This document shows positions 50,739 through 60,800 of a stretch of 64,000 nt of DNA, one piece after another; positions within the stretch are counted from its first letter, which is position 1, and each line of letters begins with the position of its first letter. The position numbers were made by a program, and so were the translations under genes. This DNA comes from SVMC01 sp045601345. GTDB lineage: Bacteria; Bacillota; Clostridia; Oscillospirales; Oscillospiraceae. Below the pieces are notes generated by a model. That model was not told the origin of the DNA. It was given only the letters and a program-made list of their open reading frames with translations, and ran no database searches. The stretch covers positions 1 through 64,000 of the forward strand of contig JAZRZL010000018.1 of the NCBI GenBank assembly GCA_045601345.1. The letters are read 5' to 3'.

Positions 50739-51992
50739 TTATCCGATCAATGGATTATATCCAGTTTTTTCCACAAGCGCTTGTCCCTGAGAACCCTGAA
50801 TCCAAGCAAGAAGTGCTTTTGTGTTGTCATCTGCATCGCTGCGTGTCACAGCGTAGAATTCACTGGCAACAGGGTAGGAGCCATCGGCAATGCTTTCCTT
50901 TGAGGGATAAACGCCATTCAGGCTTAACAATTTGATCTGACCGTTCTTTACCATTTCCGTCGAGTAAAAACGGAAAGAATAGCCGATTGCGTTTTTATAA
51001 TTCTTATAATCGGCAACCTGCGTTAATATTCCTTCCATAAAGGTAACGGTTTGCGTGATTTCCGCTTCCATAATCGGAATATCGCCCATCATACGCTGCA
51101 AGGCACTCTGACTGCCGCTGCCCTCTTCCCGCTGGAAGGGGCGAATGGAACCGAAATTTTTTACACCAAGCGCCTCCCATTTGGTGATGCTGCCGGAATA
51201 GATGCCTTGAATCTGCTCAACGCTGAGATTTTCTATCGGGTTTTTACTGTTGACAAAGAAAACGAAGGCTTCTTTACCAATGGGTGTAAAAGTGAGGGAG
51301 ACACCTGCGCGTTTTGCAGCTTCCTCTTGCTCCTGAGAGGGGGCAGCGACAAAGATAATATCTGTGTCCCCCCGAATGATGCTTTCATAGGCGTTGCTTG
51401 TGGTCGTGCAGATCACCGGGACATCTTCCTTGTATGGGTAGCCAATGCTTTCCTTTGGATAAACTGCATTGGCAAAGGCGGCATATACCGGGTAGAGCGC
51501 CGTAGCACCATCCATGCGGGGAAGATCGTCTTTTAATGTCAGGGTAGATTCCTCATCCAGTGTCGCTACAAGAGAATTTTCTGCTCCCGGATAATACCGA
51601 TTCAGTGTTTCATATTCATCGGTACTGACTGTAGGAATTGCCTTTTCTCTGGCCTCAAGCAGATAAGTACCACCGATGCCGACCAGCATCGAAAGAGGCA
51701 ACAGGCAGCAGAGCAGCCGGATGGATTTCTTTTTCATACCACACCAGATAGGGAGCACAACAGAAACAGCCATTGCTGCCCAGAAACCATAGAAAAACAC
51801 GCGGGATAATATTTTCTGATACGTAATTTCTTCAATAAAAATGAGTCTTAGCAGGGCTGCATCAATGAAACAGCAAATCAGCACCAAAACAGTAAAAACA
51901 ATTCTCCATTTAAAAGATAGTTGTCCAGCGAAATTACAAATAAAAAGCACAAATGGGAGAAGAATGGAGATTTGAAAAATCAGAATAGTCAT
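50739..51992 (-). CDS. Membrane-anchored PstS-like substrate-binding protein
   Basis: A 417-residue protein. Four hydrophobic segments (about 4-20, 28-50, 64-84, 92-110) precede a periplasmic binding domain of the PstS-like type from about 135, with FVNSKNPIENLSVEQIQGIYSG-like blocks and EEGSGSQSALQRMMG. The binding domain normally serves phosphate transport, but there are no pstC, pstA or pstB genes nearby. Binding site motifs were not examined in detail. The preceding rsmI ends 18 bp upstream, so it may be the last gene of that operon. Confidence 0.75.
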   Translation of the reverse strand: MTILIFQISILLPFVLFICNFAGQLSFKWRIVFTVLVLICCFIDAALLRLIFIEEITYQKILSRVFFYGFWAAMAVSVVLPIWCGMKKKSIRLLCCLLPLSMLVGIGGTYLLEAREKAIPTVSTDEYETLNRYYPGAENSLVATLDEESTLTLKDDLPRMDGATALYPVYAAFANAVYPKESIGYPYKEDVPVICTTTSNAYESIIRGDTDIIFVAAPSQEQEEAAKRAGVSLTFTPIGKEAFVFFVNSKNPIENLSVEQIQGIYSGSITKWEALGVKNFGSIRPFQREEGSGSQSALQRMMGDIPIMEAEITQTVTFMEGILTQVADYKNYKNAIGYSFRFYSTEMVKNGQIKLLSLNGVYPSKESIADGSYPVASEFYAVTRSDADDNTKALLAWIQGSQGQALVEKTGYNPLIG

Positions 51993-52010
51993 TATATTTT
52001 CCTTATATTT

Positions 52011-52838
52011 TTATTCTGTGATAGACGCATCATAAAGCAGATTCTTTTTGATTCCGGTCTGTGCGGCAATCTCTTTCGCTGCATCCTTTCGGGAGACACC
52101 CTCTGCGATGCGCACAGCCATCAGTTCAAGCGCATGAGCAAGATCAGGCTGTACATCTTCTTCCGGTGCACCATCTACGACCAGCACGAATTCTCCTCTT
52201 GGCGGCGTTTGCTGATAATGGGCAATTGCTTCGCCCAAAGTGGTTCTGTAGTATTCCTCATGGAGCTTGGTCAGCTCACGGCAGAGGCAAATGCGGCGGG
52301 AAGAGCCAAAGGCTTCCGCCAGAGCTTCCAATGTGATGCCAAGGCGGTGCGGCGCTTCATAAAAAATCATAGTGCGCTGTTCTTTTTTGAGCGAATCCAA
52401 ATGCTGTGTCCGTTCTTTTTTTACTGTGGATAAAAAGCCCTCAAAGCAAAAGCGTTTTGTGGGCAGGGAGGAGGCAGACAGTGCCGTGACCAGCGCACAG
52501 GGGCCGGGGATAGCAAACACAGGAATATCGGCATCTGCGCAAAGCCGCACCAGATCTTCTCCCGGGTCGGAAATGGCAGGGGAACCTGCATCGGTGACCA
52601 GAGCACAGCTTTCGCCATTTTGCAGCCGCTCCAGAATTTTGGGGCCGCTTGTTTTCATATTATGCTCGTGATAGCTCACAAGCTCTTTTTTGATTTCCAG
52701 ATGATTCAGCAGCTTGATGGATACGCGGGTATCCTCTGCGGCAATAAAATCTGCCTGAGAAAGAGTTTCCCGGCAGCGCTGGGAGATATCACCCAGATTG
52801 CCGATGGGCGTGGGGACAAGATATAGGGTACCGGACAT
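52011..52838 (-). CDS. rsmI: 16S rRNA (cytidine-1402-2'-O)-methyltransferase
   Basis: A 275-residue AdoMet methyltransferase (YraL/RsmI) that modifies C1402 in the decoding centre. Markers are LYLVPTPIGNLGDIS (5-19), AEDTRV (33-38), and VTDAGSPAISDPG (about 80-92). Sits 16 bp after the TrmN6-type gene, as in Bacillus (yabB-yazA-rsmI). Confidence 0.94.
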   Translation of the reverse strand: MSGTLYLVPTPIGNLGDISQRCRETLSQADFIAAEDTRVSIKLLNHLEIKKELVSYHEHNMKTSGPKILERLQNGESCALVTDAGSPAISDPGEDLVRLCADADIPVFAIPGPCALVTALSASSLPTKRFCFEGFLSTVKKERTQHLDSLKKEQRTMIFYEAPHRLGITLEALAEAFGSSRRICLCRELTKLHEEYYRTTLGEAIAHYQQTPPRGEFVLVVDGAPEEDVQPDLAHALELMAVRIAEGVSRKDAAKEIAAQTGIKKNLLYDASITE

Positions 52839-52854
52839 GGATTCCTCCTGTTGT

Positions 52855-53571
52855 TCAGTTCATATGATAAATATTCAGATATTCCTGCGTAGGTTCTCCA
52901 CTTGCAGTATGGAGAATCAGCTCATTTTCCACTTGAAGGCCGCTTTTGCCGCCCAGAGTACAGGACATAAGGAAAAGCGATACCGGCGAGCTTGGACTGT
53001 GGCGCACAAAACGCAGACGCTTTGGCTCCAGCTGATAGGCTTTGAGCGTACAGATTATCTCCGCTAGCCGTTCCGGGCGGTGGACAAAGCAGAAGCTGCA
53101 CCCAAAGCGCAGAAGCCACCGGGCAGCGGCACACAAGTCTTCCGGGGTACAGCAGATTTCCGTCCTTGCAATGGCCATCTCGTTACTCTGGGATTTTGCG
53201 CCGCTTCCAACAGGAAAATAGGGGGGATTGGATACCACATGATCAAATCCGTTGGCAGGAAGTAGCGACTGTATCTGGCGAAGATCGCCGTTTACGACAG
53301 AAAAACGTGCCTCCAACTGATTGATGCGGATATTTTTCTCTGCAATTTTGCAGGCGGCTGGCTGAATCTCAATTCCTGTCACATGACAGTTGGGGTCGGC
53401 AGCGCACAAAAGAACGCCCAGAGCACCTCCACCGCAGCCTAAGTCAGCAATTTTTCCACCGTGAAGCTTTCCGCAGAAATTGGCCAGTAAAATAGAGTCT
53501 GTACCCAGACGAAAGAGGGATTCTGTTTGTAAAATGCGCATCCCGTTGGAGAGTACTTCAAATTCTTCCAT
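52855..53571 (-). CDS. tRNA1(Val) A37 N6-methyltransferase-type protein (TrmN6/YabB)
   Basis: A 238-residue AdoMet-dependent methyltransferase with GGKIADLGCGGGALGVLLC (motif I) and the catalytic SNPPYFPVG (motif IV). The order with rsmI supports a TrmN6/YabB assignment. ATG 53571 starts the usual MEEFEVLSNG; its ribosome site is weak (GAG six bases upstream), and a hairpin with AGGGG lies further back. The substrate is inferred from the family. Confidence 0.85.
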   Translation of the reverse strand: MEEFEVLSNGMRILQTESLFRLGTDSILLANFCGKLHGGKIADLGCGGGALGVLLCAADPNCHVTGIEIQPAACKIAEKNIRINQLEARFSVVNGDLRQIQSLLPANGFDHVVSNPPYFPVGSGAKSQSNEMAIARTEICCTPEDLCAAARWLLRFGCSFCFVHRPERLAEIICTLKAYQLEPKRLRFVRHSPSSPVSLFLMSCTLGGKSGLQVENELILHTASGEPTQEYLNIYHMN

Positions 53572-53588
53572 AGTGTTCTCAACAATAA

Positions 53589-53614
53589 CACCCCTGTACG
53601 CACGTACAGGGGTG
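53589..53614 (-). terminator. Hairpin between ferredoxin and methyltransferase genes
   Basis: CACCCCTGTACG pairs with CGTACAGGGGTG, a 12-bp palindrome with a two-base gap. On the minus strand it is followed by TTATTGTT. It follows the ferredoxin stop by 15 bp. Confidence 0.6.
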
Positions 53615-53629
53615 CTATCTAAGTACGGA

Positions 53630-53800
53630 TTACTGCAATTCGATGGCTTCCAGAGGGCAAGCACCGGCACAAGCACCGCACTCTACACACTGGTCAGCGT
53701 CAATAACGTACTTGCCGTCACCTTCAGCGATAATGCCGAGGGGGCAGGCATCGGCACAGGTGCCGCAACCTGCACAAGCGTCAGTAATAAAATATGCCAT
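53630..53800 (-). CDS. 2[4Fe-4S] ferredoxin
   Basis: A 56-residue clostridial-type ferredoxin with two CxxCxxCxxxCP motifs (CAGCGTCADACP and CVECGACAGACP), which hold two [4Fe-4S] clusters and pass electrons at low potential. It begins MAYFITDACAGCG, with GGAGG seven bases upstream, and ends IELQ. It carries its own promoter and a hairpin after the gene. Likely partners are the Nfn, DUF362 or pyruvate-oxidising systems. Confidence 0.96.
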   Translation of the reverse strand: MAYFITDACAGCGTCADACPLGIIAEGDGKYVIDADQCVECGACAGACPLEAIELQ

Positions 53801-53838
53801 TTAAGTTTCCTCCATTCATGTTTCGCTTTCGCTTTTTT

Positions 53839-53866
53839 ATTGTAACATGGTTTTTGAAAAAAGCAA
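53839..53866 (-). promoter_or_regulatory. Promoter of the ferredoxin gene
   Basis: On the minus strand TTGCTT (53866-53861), a 16-base spacer and TACAAT (53844-53839) with extended -10 TG two bases upstream. Confidence 0.55.
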
Positions 53867-54010
53867 ATATAAATTATGGAATTTTGTAAAAAAATTGTGA
53901 AATGTCATGTACGGCATTTTATACCGGGCTTGATTATAAAATGTAACCTCCAGATAGGTTTAAATCTAGGAGTGGCAGGATAGAATGCTCTCAGAAATGG
54001 GGGAGATTCT

Positions 54011-56344
54011 ATGGAAGCTGTGTGGTTTGACCGGGCTGGGGAATTGACGCTACAAAAGGCAGGATTTTTGGCACGGCAGTTTGGGCATAGCTTTGTGGGC
54101 AGTGAGCATATTCTTTTGGCGATCAGCACCGATACCCAGCGTCCAGCGGGACAGCTTTTGGCAAAATGCACGGTGACATTTACCCGGCTGGCTTATCTAT
54201 TGGAACGGATTCGTGGCAGGGGAGATGGGGGTGTACGGCTTCCACAGGGACTTTCTCAGGGCGCACAGGAGGTTATCTGCCTCGCAGCGGAGAGCTTGTC
54301 GAAAGAAGAGCTTATTTGCCCGGAACATCTTCTGTGGGCGATCACAGAGCGCAGCAGTACCACAGCTGCGCTCCTGCTGGCAAGCTGTGGTGTTTGTACC
54401 GCTGAGCTTTACACAAAGACGCAGGAGATCATCCATCAAAAAAGCAAGCCGGAAAAGACAGGAGGAGCTATGAGATTACTGGAGCAATTTGGTGTGAATA
54501 TGCTGGAGCAAACCGGGAGCGTTGTCATTGGAAGAAATGCACAGATTAATACGTTGATTGAGGTTTTATGCCGTAAACATAAAAATAATCCTGCATTGGT
54601 AGGTGATCCTGGTGTTGGAAAAACCGCCATTGTGGAGGGATTGGCACAGAGAATGGTTACAGGGAATGTGCCGCCACAGCTGGTGGATAAAAAGCTTTAT
54701 TCTCTGGATACTTCCCTCATGGTTGCCGGCACCAAGTATCGGGGCGAATTTGAGGAGCGTATGCGGGATATCCTCGGCGAAATCAAAAGGGCAGGAAATA
54801 TTATTATTTTTGTTGATGAGATGCATATGTTGGTAGGTGCAGGTGCGGCAGAGGGTGCTATTGATGCGGCTAATATCCTCAAGCCCGCATTGAGCCGCAG
54901 CGAAATACAAATGATTGGCGCGACAACACCTGAGGAATATCGAAAATATATTGAAAAGGATGGGGCTTTAGAGCGTAGATTCCGTAAAATCTCTGTGGGG
55001 GAACCATCGGAAGAGGAGACTGGGCAGATTCTCAGAGCACTGCGTCCTGGCTTGGAGCGCCATCATGGGATACGCATTTCTGATGAAGCGGTGGATGCTG
55101 CCATCCGTCTTTCCAAGCGATATCTTCCTGATTACTATTTTCCAGATAAGGCGCTGGATTTATTGGATGAGGGTGCTTCCCACGGAATGCTATGCCTCGG
55201 GGAAAAGCGGGAGCAGGGGATGCTTGCTGAGCAGCGTACTATGGATGAGGCATTGCGGGCGGCAATTTCTCAGGAGGATTTTGAGAAAGCGCTTTCCTTG
55301 CAGACGCAGCTTCGTGTGCTCTATGATAAGCAGGAAAAGGAAAACGGCCTTTGTATTACAAGTAAAGATATCGCCTATGCACTTAGCCAAAGAACAGGGA
55401 TCCCGGTATGTGAGCTGAACGATGGGGAGCGTGAAGGACTTCGGAATTTGGAGGCCGCACTTACTGCAACTGTTGCAGGGCAGCGGGATGCGGTTTCCCT
55501 TGTAGCACAGGCGGTACGCCGTGGAAGAACCGGCCTTGCGGGGCAGAATCGTCCAACCGCTGCCATTCTTCTCACCGGCCCAACCGGGGTTGGAAAAACG
55601 CTCCTGTGTAAGGCACTGGCAAAGGAGATTTATGGAAGCACAACGGCTATGATTCGGCTGGATATGACAGAATATACCGAAAAACACACCGTCTCCCGGC
55701 TTCTTGGTGCGCCTCCGGGCTATGTTGGCCATGAGGCGGGCGGAACGTTGACGGAAAAAGTGCGACGGAATCCCTATAGTCTGGTACTCTTTGATGAGCT
55801 GGATAAGGCGCATCCCGAAATCGCGGGGATATTGCTCCAGATCATGGATGATGGCATTCTGACAGACAGCACTGGCAGACGGGTGGATTTTACCAATACG
55901 CTCATTCTCATGACAGCCAACCTCGGCGGGGAGGAGCAAGGGAAAGTCTCATTAGGCTTCGCCCCCGGAGGAGAGCGGGAGCGAATCATGGAAAAGCTGA
56001 AAACCCACTTTTCTCCGGAATTTTTAGGCAGATTAGATGCGATTGCTGTCTTTTCTCCACTTGACAGAGCTGCATTGGAAGAAATTGCAGGTCTTGAATT
56101 GACAAAGCTGCAAAACCGGGCACTGCAAAGAGGAATCGCCTTGACATGGGATGAAGCACTTTGTACTCTTTTGGCGGCGCAGTGCGCCAAAGCTGGAGGT
56201 GCTCGCGCCATTCGTCAGCTATTGCAGCAAAAGATTGAAGCGCCGCTTGCTGAATGTATGCTTTCATCGTCAGAAGATCAGACATATAGGATCGCAGTTC
56301 AAAATGATACCATCCAGATTGAAAAATTCCCCCGCCAAAGTTGA
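54011..56344 (+). CDS. ClpC-type AAA+ ATPase subunit
   Basis: Unfolds proteins for degradation by ClpP. The 777-residue protein has a Clp N-domain (about 3-140), two AAA+ modules with Walker A GDPGVGKT (about 198-205) and GPTGVGKT (about 523-530), Walker B IIFVDEMH and LVLFDELD, and a short UVR-like middle segment (about 417-440). It is slightly short for ClpC (about 810-850). The N-terminal CtsR-McsA-McsB operon is absent, so regulation is not the Bacillus pattern. ATG 54011 follows GGGGGAG. Confidence 0.9.
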   Translation: MEAVWFDRAGELTLQKAGFLARQFGHSFVGSEHILLAISTDTQRPAGQLLAKCTVTFTRLAYLLERIRGRGDGGVRLPQGLSQGAQEVICLAAESLSKEELICPEHLLWAITERSSTTAALLLASCGVCTAELYTKTQEIIHQKSKPEKTGGAMRLLEQFGVNMLEQTGSVVIGRNAQINTLIEVLCRKHKNNPALVGDPGVGKTAIVEGLAQRMVTGNVPPQLVDKKLYSLDTSLMVAGTKYRGEFEERMRDILGEIKRAGNIIIFVDEMHMLVGAGAAEGAIDAANILKPALSRSEIQMIGATTPEEYRKYIEKDGALERRFRKISVGEPSEEETGQILRALRPGLERHHGIRISDEAVDAAIRLSKRYLPDYYFPDKALDLLDEGASHGMLCLGEKREQGMLAEQRTMDEALRAAISQEDFEKALSLQTQLRVLYDKQEKENGLCITSKDIAYALSQRTGIPVCELNDGEREGLRNLEAALTATVAGQRDAVSLVAQAVRRGRTGLAGQNRPTAAILLTGPTGVGKTLLCKALAKEIYGSTTAMIRLDMTEYTEKHTVSRLLGAPPGYVGHEAGGTLTEKVRRNPYSLVLFDELDKAHPEIAGILLQIMDDGILTDSTGRRVDFTNTLILMTANLGGEEQGKVSLGFAPGGERERIMEKLKTHFSPEFLGRLDAIAVFSPLDRAALEEIAGLELTKLQNRALQRGIALTWDEALCTLLAAQCAKAGGARAIRQLLQQKIEAPLAECMLSSSEDQTYRIAVQNDTIQIEKFPRQS

Positions 56345-56351
56345 CGGGGGG
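56329..56351 (-). terminator. Intrinsic terminator of guaB
   Basis: CCCCCG pairs with CGGGGG; on the minus strand AATTTTTC follows. It overlaps the last codons of the convergent clpC gene. Confidence 0.7.
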
Positions 56352-56360
56352 ATCGTTGTA

Positions 56361-57863
56361 TCAAACCTCTGAGGAGGAGGGACGCAATGTAACGTCATGT
56401 GCGCCGCCTTCGACAATGGAGACGGATGACACCAGCGTCAGTCTTGCCTTCTGCTGCAATTCGGGAATGGTGAGCGCACCGCAGTTGCACATGGTGGAGC
56501 GAACCTTGGCAAGCGTCTGCTGCACGTTATCGGAAAGCTTACCGGCATAGGGAACGAAGCAGTCTACGCCCTCTTCGAAGGAGAGCTTGCCTGCGCCGCC
56601 CAAGTCATAGCGCTGCCAGTTTCTTGCACGGTTGGAGCCTTCGCGCCAGTATTCCTTCATGAGCGTGCCGCCCACATTCACCTTCATGGAGGGGCTTTCA
56701 TCGAACCGGGCAAAGTAACGACCCAGCATGACAAAATCCGCGCCCATGGCAAGCGCCAGCGTGATATGATGGTCATGAACAATGCCGCCATCGGAGCAGA
56801 CCGGGACATAAATGCCGGTTTCCGCAAAATATTCGTCTCTGGCCTTGCATACGTCAATCAGCGCTGTAGCCTGACCGCGGCCAATGCCCTTGGTCTCTCT
56901 GGTGATGCAGATAGAGCCGCCGCCAATGCCGACCTTAATAAAGTCTGCGCCGCATTCGGCTAAGAAGCGGAAGCCGTCAGCATCGACCACATTGCCAGCG
57001 CCGACCTTGACGCTGTCGCCATAGTTGCTGCGAATCCAGGCAATGGTGCGCTGCTGCCATTCGGAGAAGCCTTCGGAGGAGTCAATGCAAAGTACATCTG
57101 CACCGGCAGCCAGAAGAGCGGGAACGCGCTTTTCATAGTCACGGGTATTGATACCTGCACCGACCACATAGCGCTTTTCGCTGTCGAGTAGCTCATAGGG
57201 ATTCTGCTTATGCTGGTCATAATCCTTGCGGAAAACAAAGTAGCAAAGACGGCCTTCGGCATCCACGATGGGGAGGGAGTTCAGCTTGTGCTCCCAGATG
57301 ATATCATTGGCAACCTTCAGAGTGGTGCCCTCAGGTGCTGTGATGAGCTGATCAAGCGGGGTCATAAAGGTGGAAACCTTTTCATCCGGAGACATACGGC
57401 TGACGCGATAATCTCTGCCGGTAACGATGCCAAGGAGTTTCCCGCTGGCGGTTCCGTCATCGGTAACAGCGACCGTGGAGTGACCGGTCTGGGCTTTCAG
57501 CGCAAGAATATCGGCAAGCGTTTTATCCGGGCTGATATTGGAGTTGCTGCGGACAAAACCGGCCTTGTAGCGCTTCACAGAGGCAACCATTTCTGCCTCC
57601 TGCTCAATGCTCTGGGAACCGTAGATGAAGCTGACGCCGCCCTCACGAGCCAGAGCAATGGCCAGTTTTTCGCCGGAAACAGACTGCATGATGGCAGAAA
57701 CCATAGGAATCCGCATGGTGATGGCGGGTGTCTCACCGGCATGATACCGAACCAGCGGGGTATTCAGGTTCACAGCGGAAGGAATGCACGCACTGGAGGA
57801 GAAGCCGGGAACCAGAAGATATTCGTTAAAAGTATGCGAAGCATCAGGATAGAAATAAGCCAT
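56361..57863 (-). CDS. guaB: IMP dehydrogenase
   Basis: Oxidises IMP to XMP in the committed step of GMP synthesis. The 500-residue protein has the (beta/alpha)8 barrel interrupted by a CBS pair (about 100-220), the catalytic loop VGIGGGSICITRE with Cys319 and the flap region RNWQRYDLGG. The wording (HTFNEYLL, NLNTPLV, GIGRGQATA, MCNCGALTIP) is unlike common bacterial GuaB and closely resembles the Tritrichomonas foetus enzyme, as remembered, including Cys319. ATG 57863 follows GAGG; the GTG at 57878 is less likely. Last gene of the purine operon. Confidence 0.93.
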   Translation of the reverse strand: MAYFYPDASHTFNEYLLVPGFSSSACIPSAVNLNTPLVRYHAGETPAITMRIPMVSAIMQSVSGEKLAIALAREGGVSFIYGSQSIEQEAEMVASVKRYKAGFVRSNSNISPDKTLADILALKAQTGHSTVAVTDDGTASGKLLGIVTGRDYRVSRMSPDEKVSTFMTPLDQLITAPEGTTLKVANDIIWEHKLNSLPIVDAEGRLCYFVFRKDYDQHKQNPYELLDSEKRYVVGAGINTRDYEKRVPALLAAGADVLCIDSSEGFSEWQQRTIAWIRSNYGDSVKVGAGNVVDADGFRFLAECGADFIKVGIGGGSICITRETKGIGRGQATALIDVCKARDEYFAETGIYVPVCSDGGIVHDHHITLALAMGADFVMLGRYFARFDESPSMKVNVGGTLMKEYWREGSNRARNWQRYDLGGAGKLSFEEGVDCFVPYAGKLSDNVQQTLAKVRSTMCNCGALTIPELQQKARLTLVSSVSIVEGGAHDVTLRPSSSEV

Positions 57864-57874
57864 AATACCGAACC

Positions 57875-60800
57875 TCACTTAAAGTACTTAACAGCAGATT
57901 CAAACATACGGGGATTGTAATTACCGGGTACATTTTTATAAAGACCTTCATTCCAGCGTTCCGTATGACCCATCTTACCAAGCACGCGGCCATCAGGACT
58001 GGTAATGCCTTCAATGGCGAAAATTGAGCCGTTGGGATTGTAATGGATATCGGTAGTTGCCTGACCGTTGAGATCAACGTACTGAGTGGCAATCTGTCCG
58101 CGTTCGGCAAGCTGATGAACGAGCTGCTCGTCAGCAAGGAATCTGCCCTCACCGTGAGAAATGGGAACATTGTAGATGTCACCCACGTTGGTGTTGGCAA
58201 GCCACGGAGAGCGGTTGGAGGCGATACGGGTACGGACGATCCGGGATTGGTGGCGGCTGATGGTATTGAAGGTCAGGGTGGGGAAGGATGCATTGGTATC
58301 CATGATCTTACCATAGGGAACCAGACCAAGCTTAATCAGTGCCTGGAAGCCGTTGCAGATACCGAGCATCAGGCCGTCTCTGCGCTCAAGAAGGGCAGTG
58401 ACTTCTTCCTTCACGCTTGCACTGCGGAAGAAGGCTGTGATAAACTTGCCAGAGCCATCGGGTTCGTCACCACCGGAGAAACCGCCGGGGAGGAAGATGA
58501 CCTGAGACTGCTTGATCAGACTGGAGAATTCCTCAACACTGCGGGAAATATCTTCTGCACTGCGGTTGCGGATGACATAGATTTTCGCCTGTGCACCGGC
58601 ATCCTCTACTGCACGGGCAGAATCATACTCGCAGTTGGTGCCGGGGAAGACGGGAATCAGAATCTGTGGCTTTGCCGTCTTGATGGCAGGGGAGGGGTAA
58701 GCCGCGCAGGCACTGGAAACGGTCTGTACAGGAACTGCGGCAGGCGCAATGTTGCACGGATAGATGGATTCCAGCGTATCTTCATATGCAGACTGGAGTG
58801 CTTCAGTAGAGACAGAGGCTTTGCCATAGGTAAAGGTATGCTCCGCAGTGGTACGGCCGATGAGCTGACCAACCTGTTCGCCGGGAGCCATTTCCAGTAC
58901 AAATCCGCCATAGGCATAGCCGAACAGCGTCTGCATGGAGACTTTTTCGGAGAATTTCACGCCGAGGCCGTTGCCGAAGGACATCTTCATCACAGCTTCT
59001 GCGACACCACCCATGCCGGGGGTATAGGCAGCAAGCACCTTGCCGCTGCGCATCAGCTCGGTGACACGGTCAAATACAGAAAGAAGGGATTTGGTTTCGG
59101 GCAGACCGTTCTCATCATAATCCGGCATGAGCAAACAGATGGAATGACCGGCGGCCTTAAATTCGTTGGAGATAATATTCTGCTGCTTCTCGGTGGTAAC
59201 AGCGAAGGAAACCAGCGTAGGCGGTACATCAAGCGTTTCAAAGGTGCCGGACATGGAGTCCTTACCGCCAATGGCTGCAATTTTCAGGTTTTTCTGTGCA
59301 TCAAAGGCACCGAGCAGAGCGGCAACCGGCTGACCCCAGCGGGTTTCGTCCTGTGCGACCTTGTGGAAATATTCCTGGAAGGTCAGATATACATCTTCAT
59401 AGGCTGCACCGGTGGCAATCAGGCGGGCAGCAGATTCCACAACGGCGAGATAGGCACCGTGATAGGGGCTCTTTTCGGTGAGGATCGGGTTATAGCCCCA
59501 GGACATGAGCGAGCAGGTATCGGTATGGCCGTGCTCTAAGCTGACCTTGTGTACCATGGCCTGAATGGGGGTCTGCTGATACTTGCCGCCAAAGGGCATG
59601 AGCAGGGTACCGGCACCGATGGTGGAGTCAAAGCGCTCGGAAAGACCGCGCTTAGAGCAGGTGTTGAGATCGGTGGCGGTTGCCATCAGGTTCTCTTCAA
59701 AGCTGCCTTCCACTGTTTTATCAAAGGCTTCGGGGGCTTCCACATGGACACGGATGTGCTTTTCTGCACCGTTGGAGTTCAGGAAGCTGCGGTCAATATC
59801 CACAATGGTTGCGCCCTTCCAGAACATACGAAGACGAGGCTCTTCCTTGATTTCGGCAACCACGGTGGCTTCGAGGTTTTCGCTGTCTGCAATTTCCAAG
59901 AAACGCGCAACATCCTTTGCGGCAACGACAACGGCCATACGCTCCTGAGATTCGGAGATGGCCAGCTCTGTGCCGTCAAGGCCTTCATACTTCTTGGGAA
60001 CCTTATCAAGCTGAATATCCAGACCGTCGGCCAGCTCACCGATGGCAACGGAAACACCGCCAGCGCCAAAGTCGTTGCAGCGCTTAATCATCAAGGTAGC
60101 TTCGGCATTGCGGAACAGGCGCTGGAGCTTGCGCTCTTCCGGCGCGTTGCCCTTCTGGACTTCTGCACCGCAGGTTTCCAGAGAGTGGAGGTTGTGGCTC
60201 TTGGAGGAGCCGGTTGCACCGCCGCAGCCGTCACGGCCAGTACGGCCACCCAGAAGGATGACCATATCACCAGGGGCGGGACACTCTCTGCGGACGCTGC
60301 TTTCGGGAACGGCTGCAATGACAGCACCGATTTCCATGCGCTTGGCAGCATAGCCGGGATGATACAGCTCATCCACGATACCGGTTGCAAGGCCGATCTG
60401 GTTGCCGTAGGAGGAATAGCCTGCGGCAGCGGTGGTCACCAGCTTGCGCTGCGGTAGTTTTCCCTTTAAGGTTTGGCTGACCGGGGTACGGGGGTCTGCG
60501 GCACCGGTGACACGCATGGCAGCATAGACATAGGCACGGCTGGCCAGCGGGTCACGGATGGCACCGCCGATGCAGGTGGCGGCACCGCCGAATGGCTCAA
60601 TCTCGGTGGGATGATTGTGAGTTTCATTTTTGAACAGGAGAAGCCAAGGCTCGTCCTTGCCGTCCACGGTGACGGTCATATGCACCGTGCAGGCGTTGAT
60701 CTCATCGGATTCGTCCAGCTTATCGAGATAACCTTCCTTGCGAAGGAACTTGGCTGCCAGAGTGCCGATATCCATCAGATTGACCGGCTTGGTTCTGCCG

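Noticed and set aside
58043..59539. 498-codon open frame on the + strand opposite purL
   Set aside because: Antisense shadow of a conserved purine gene, without a start signal or recognisable domain.
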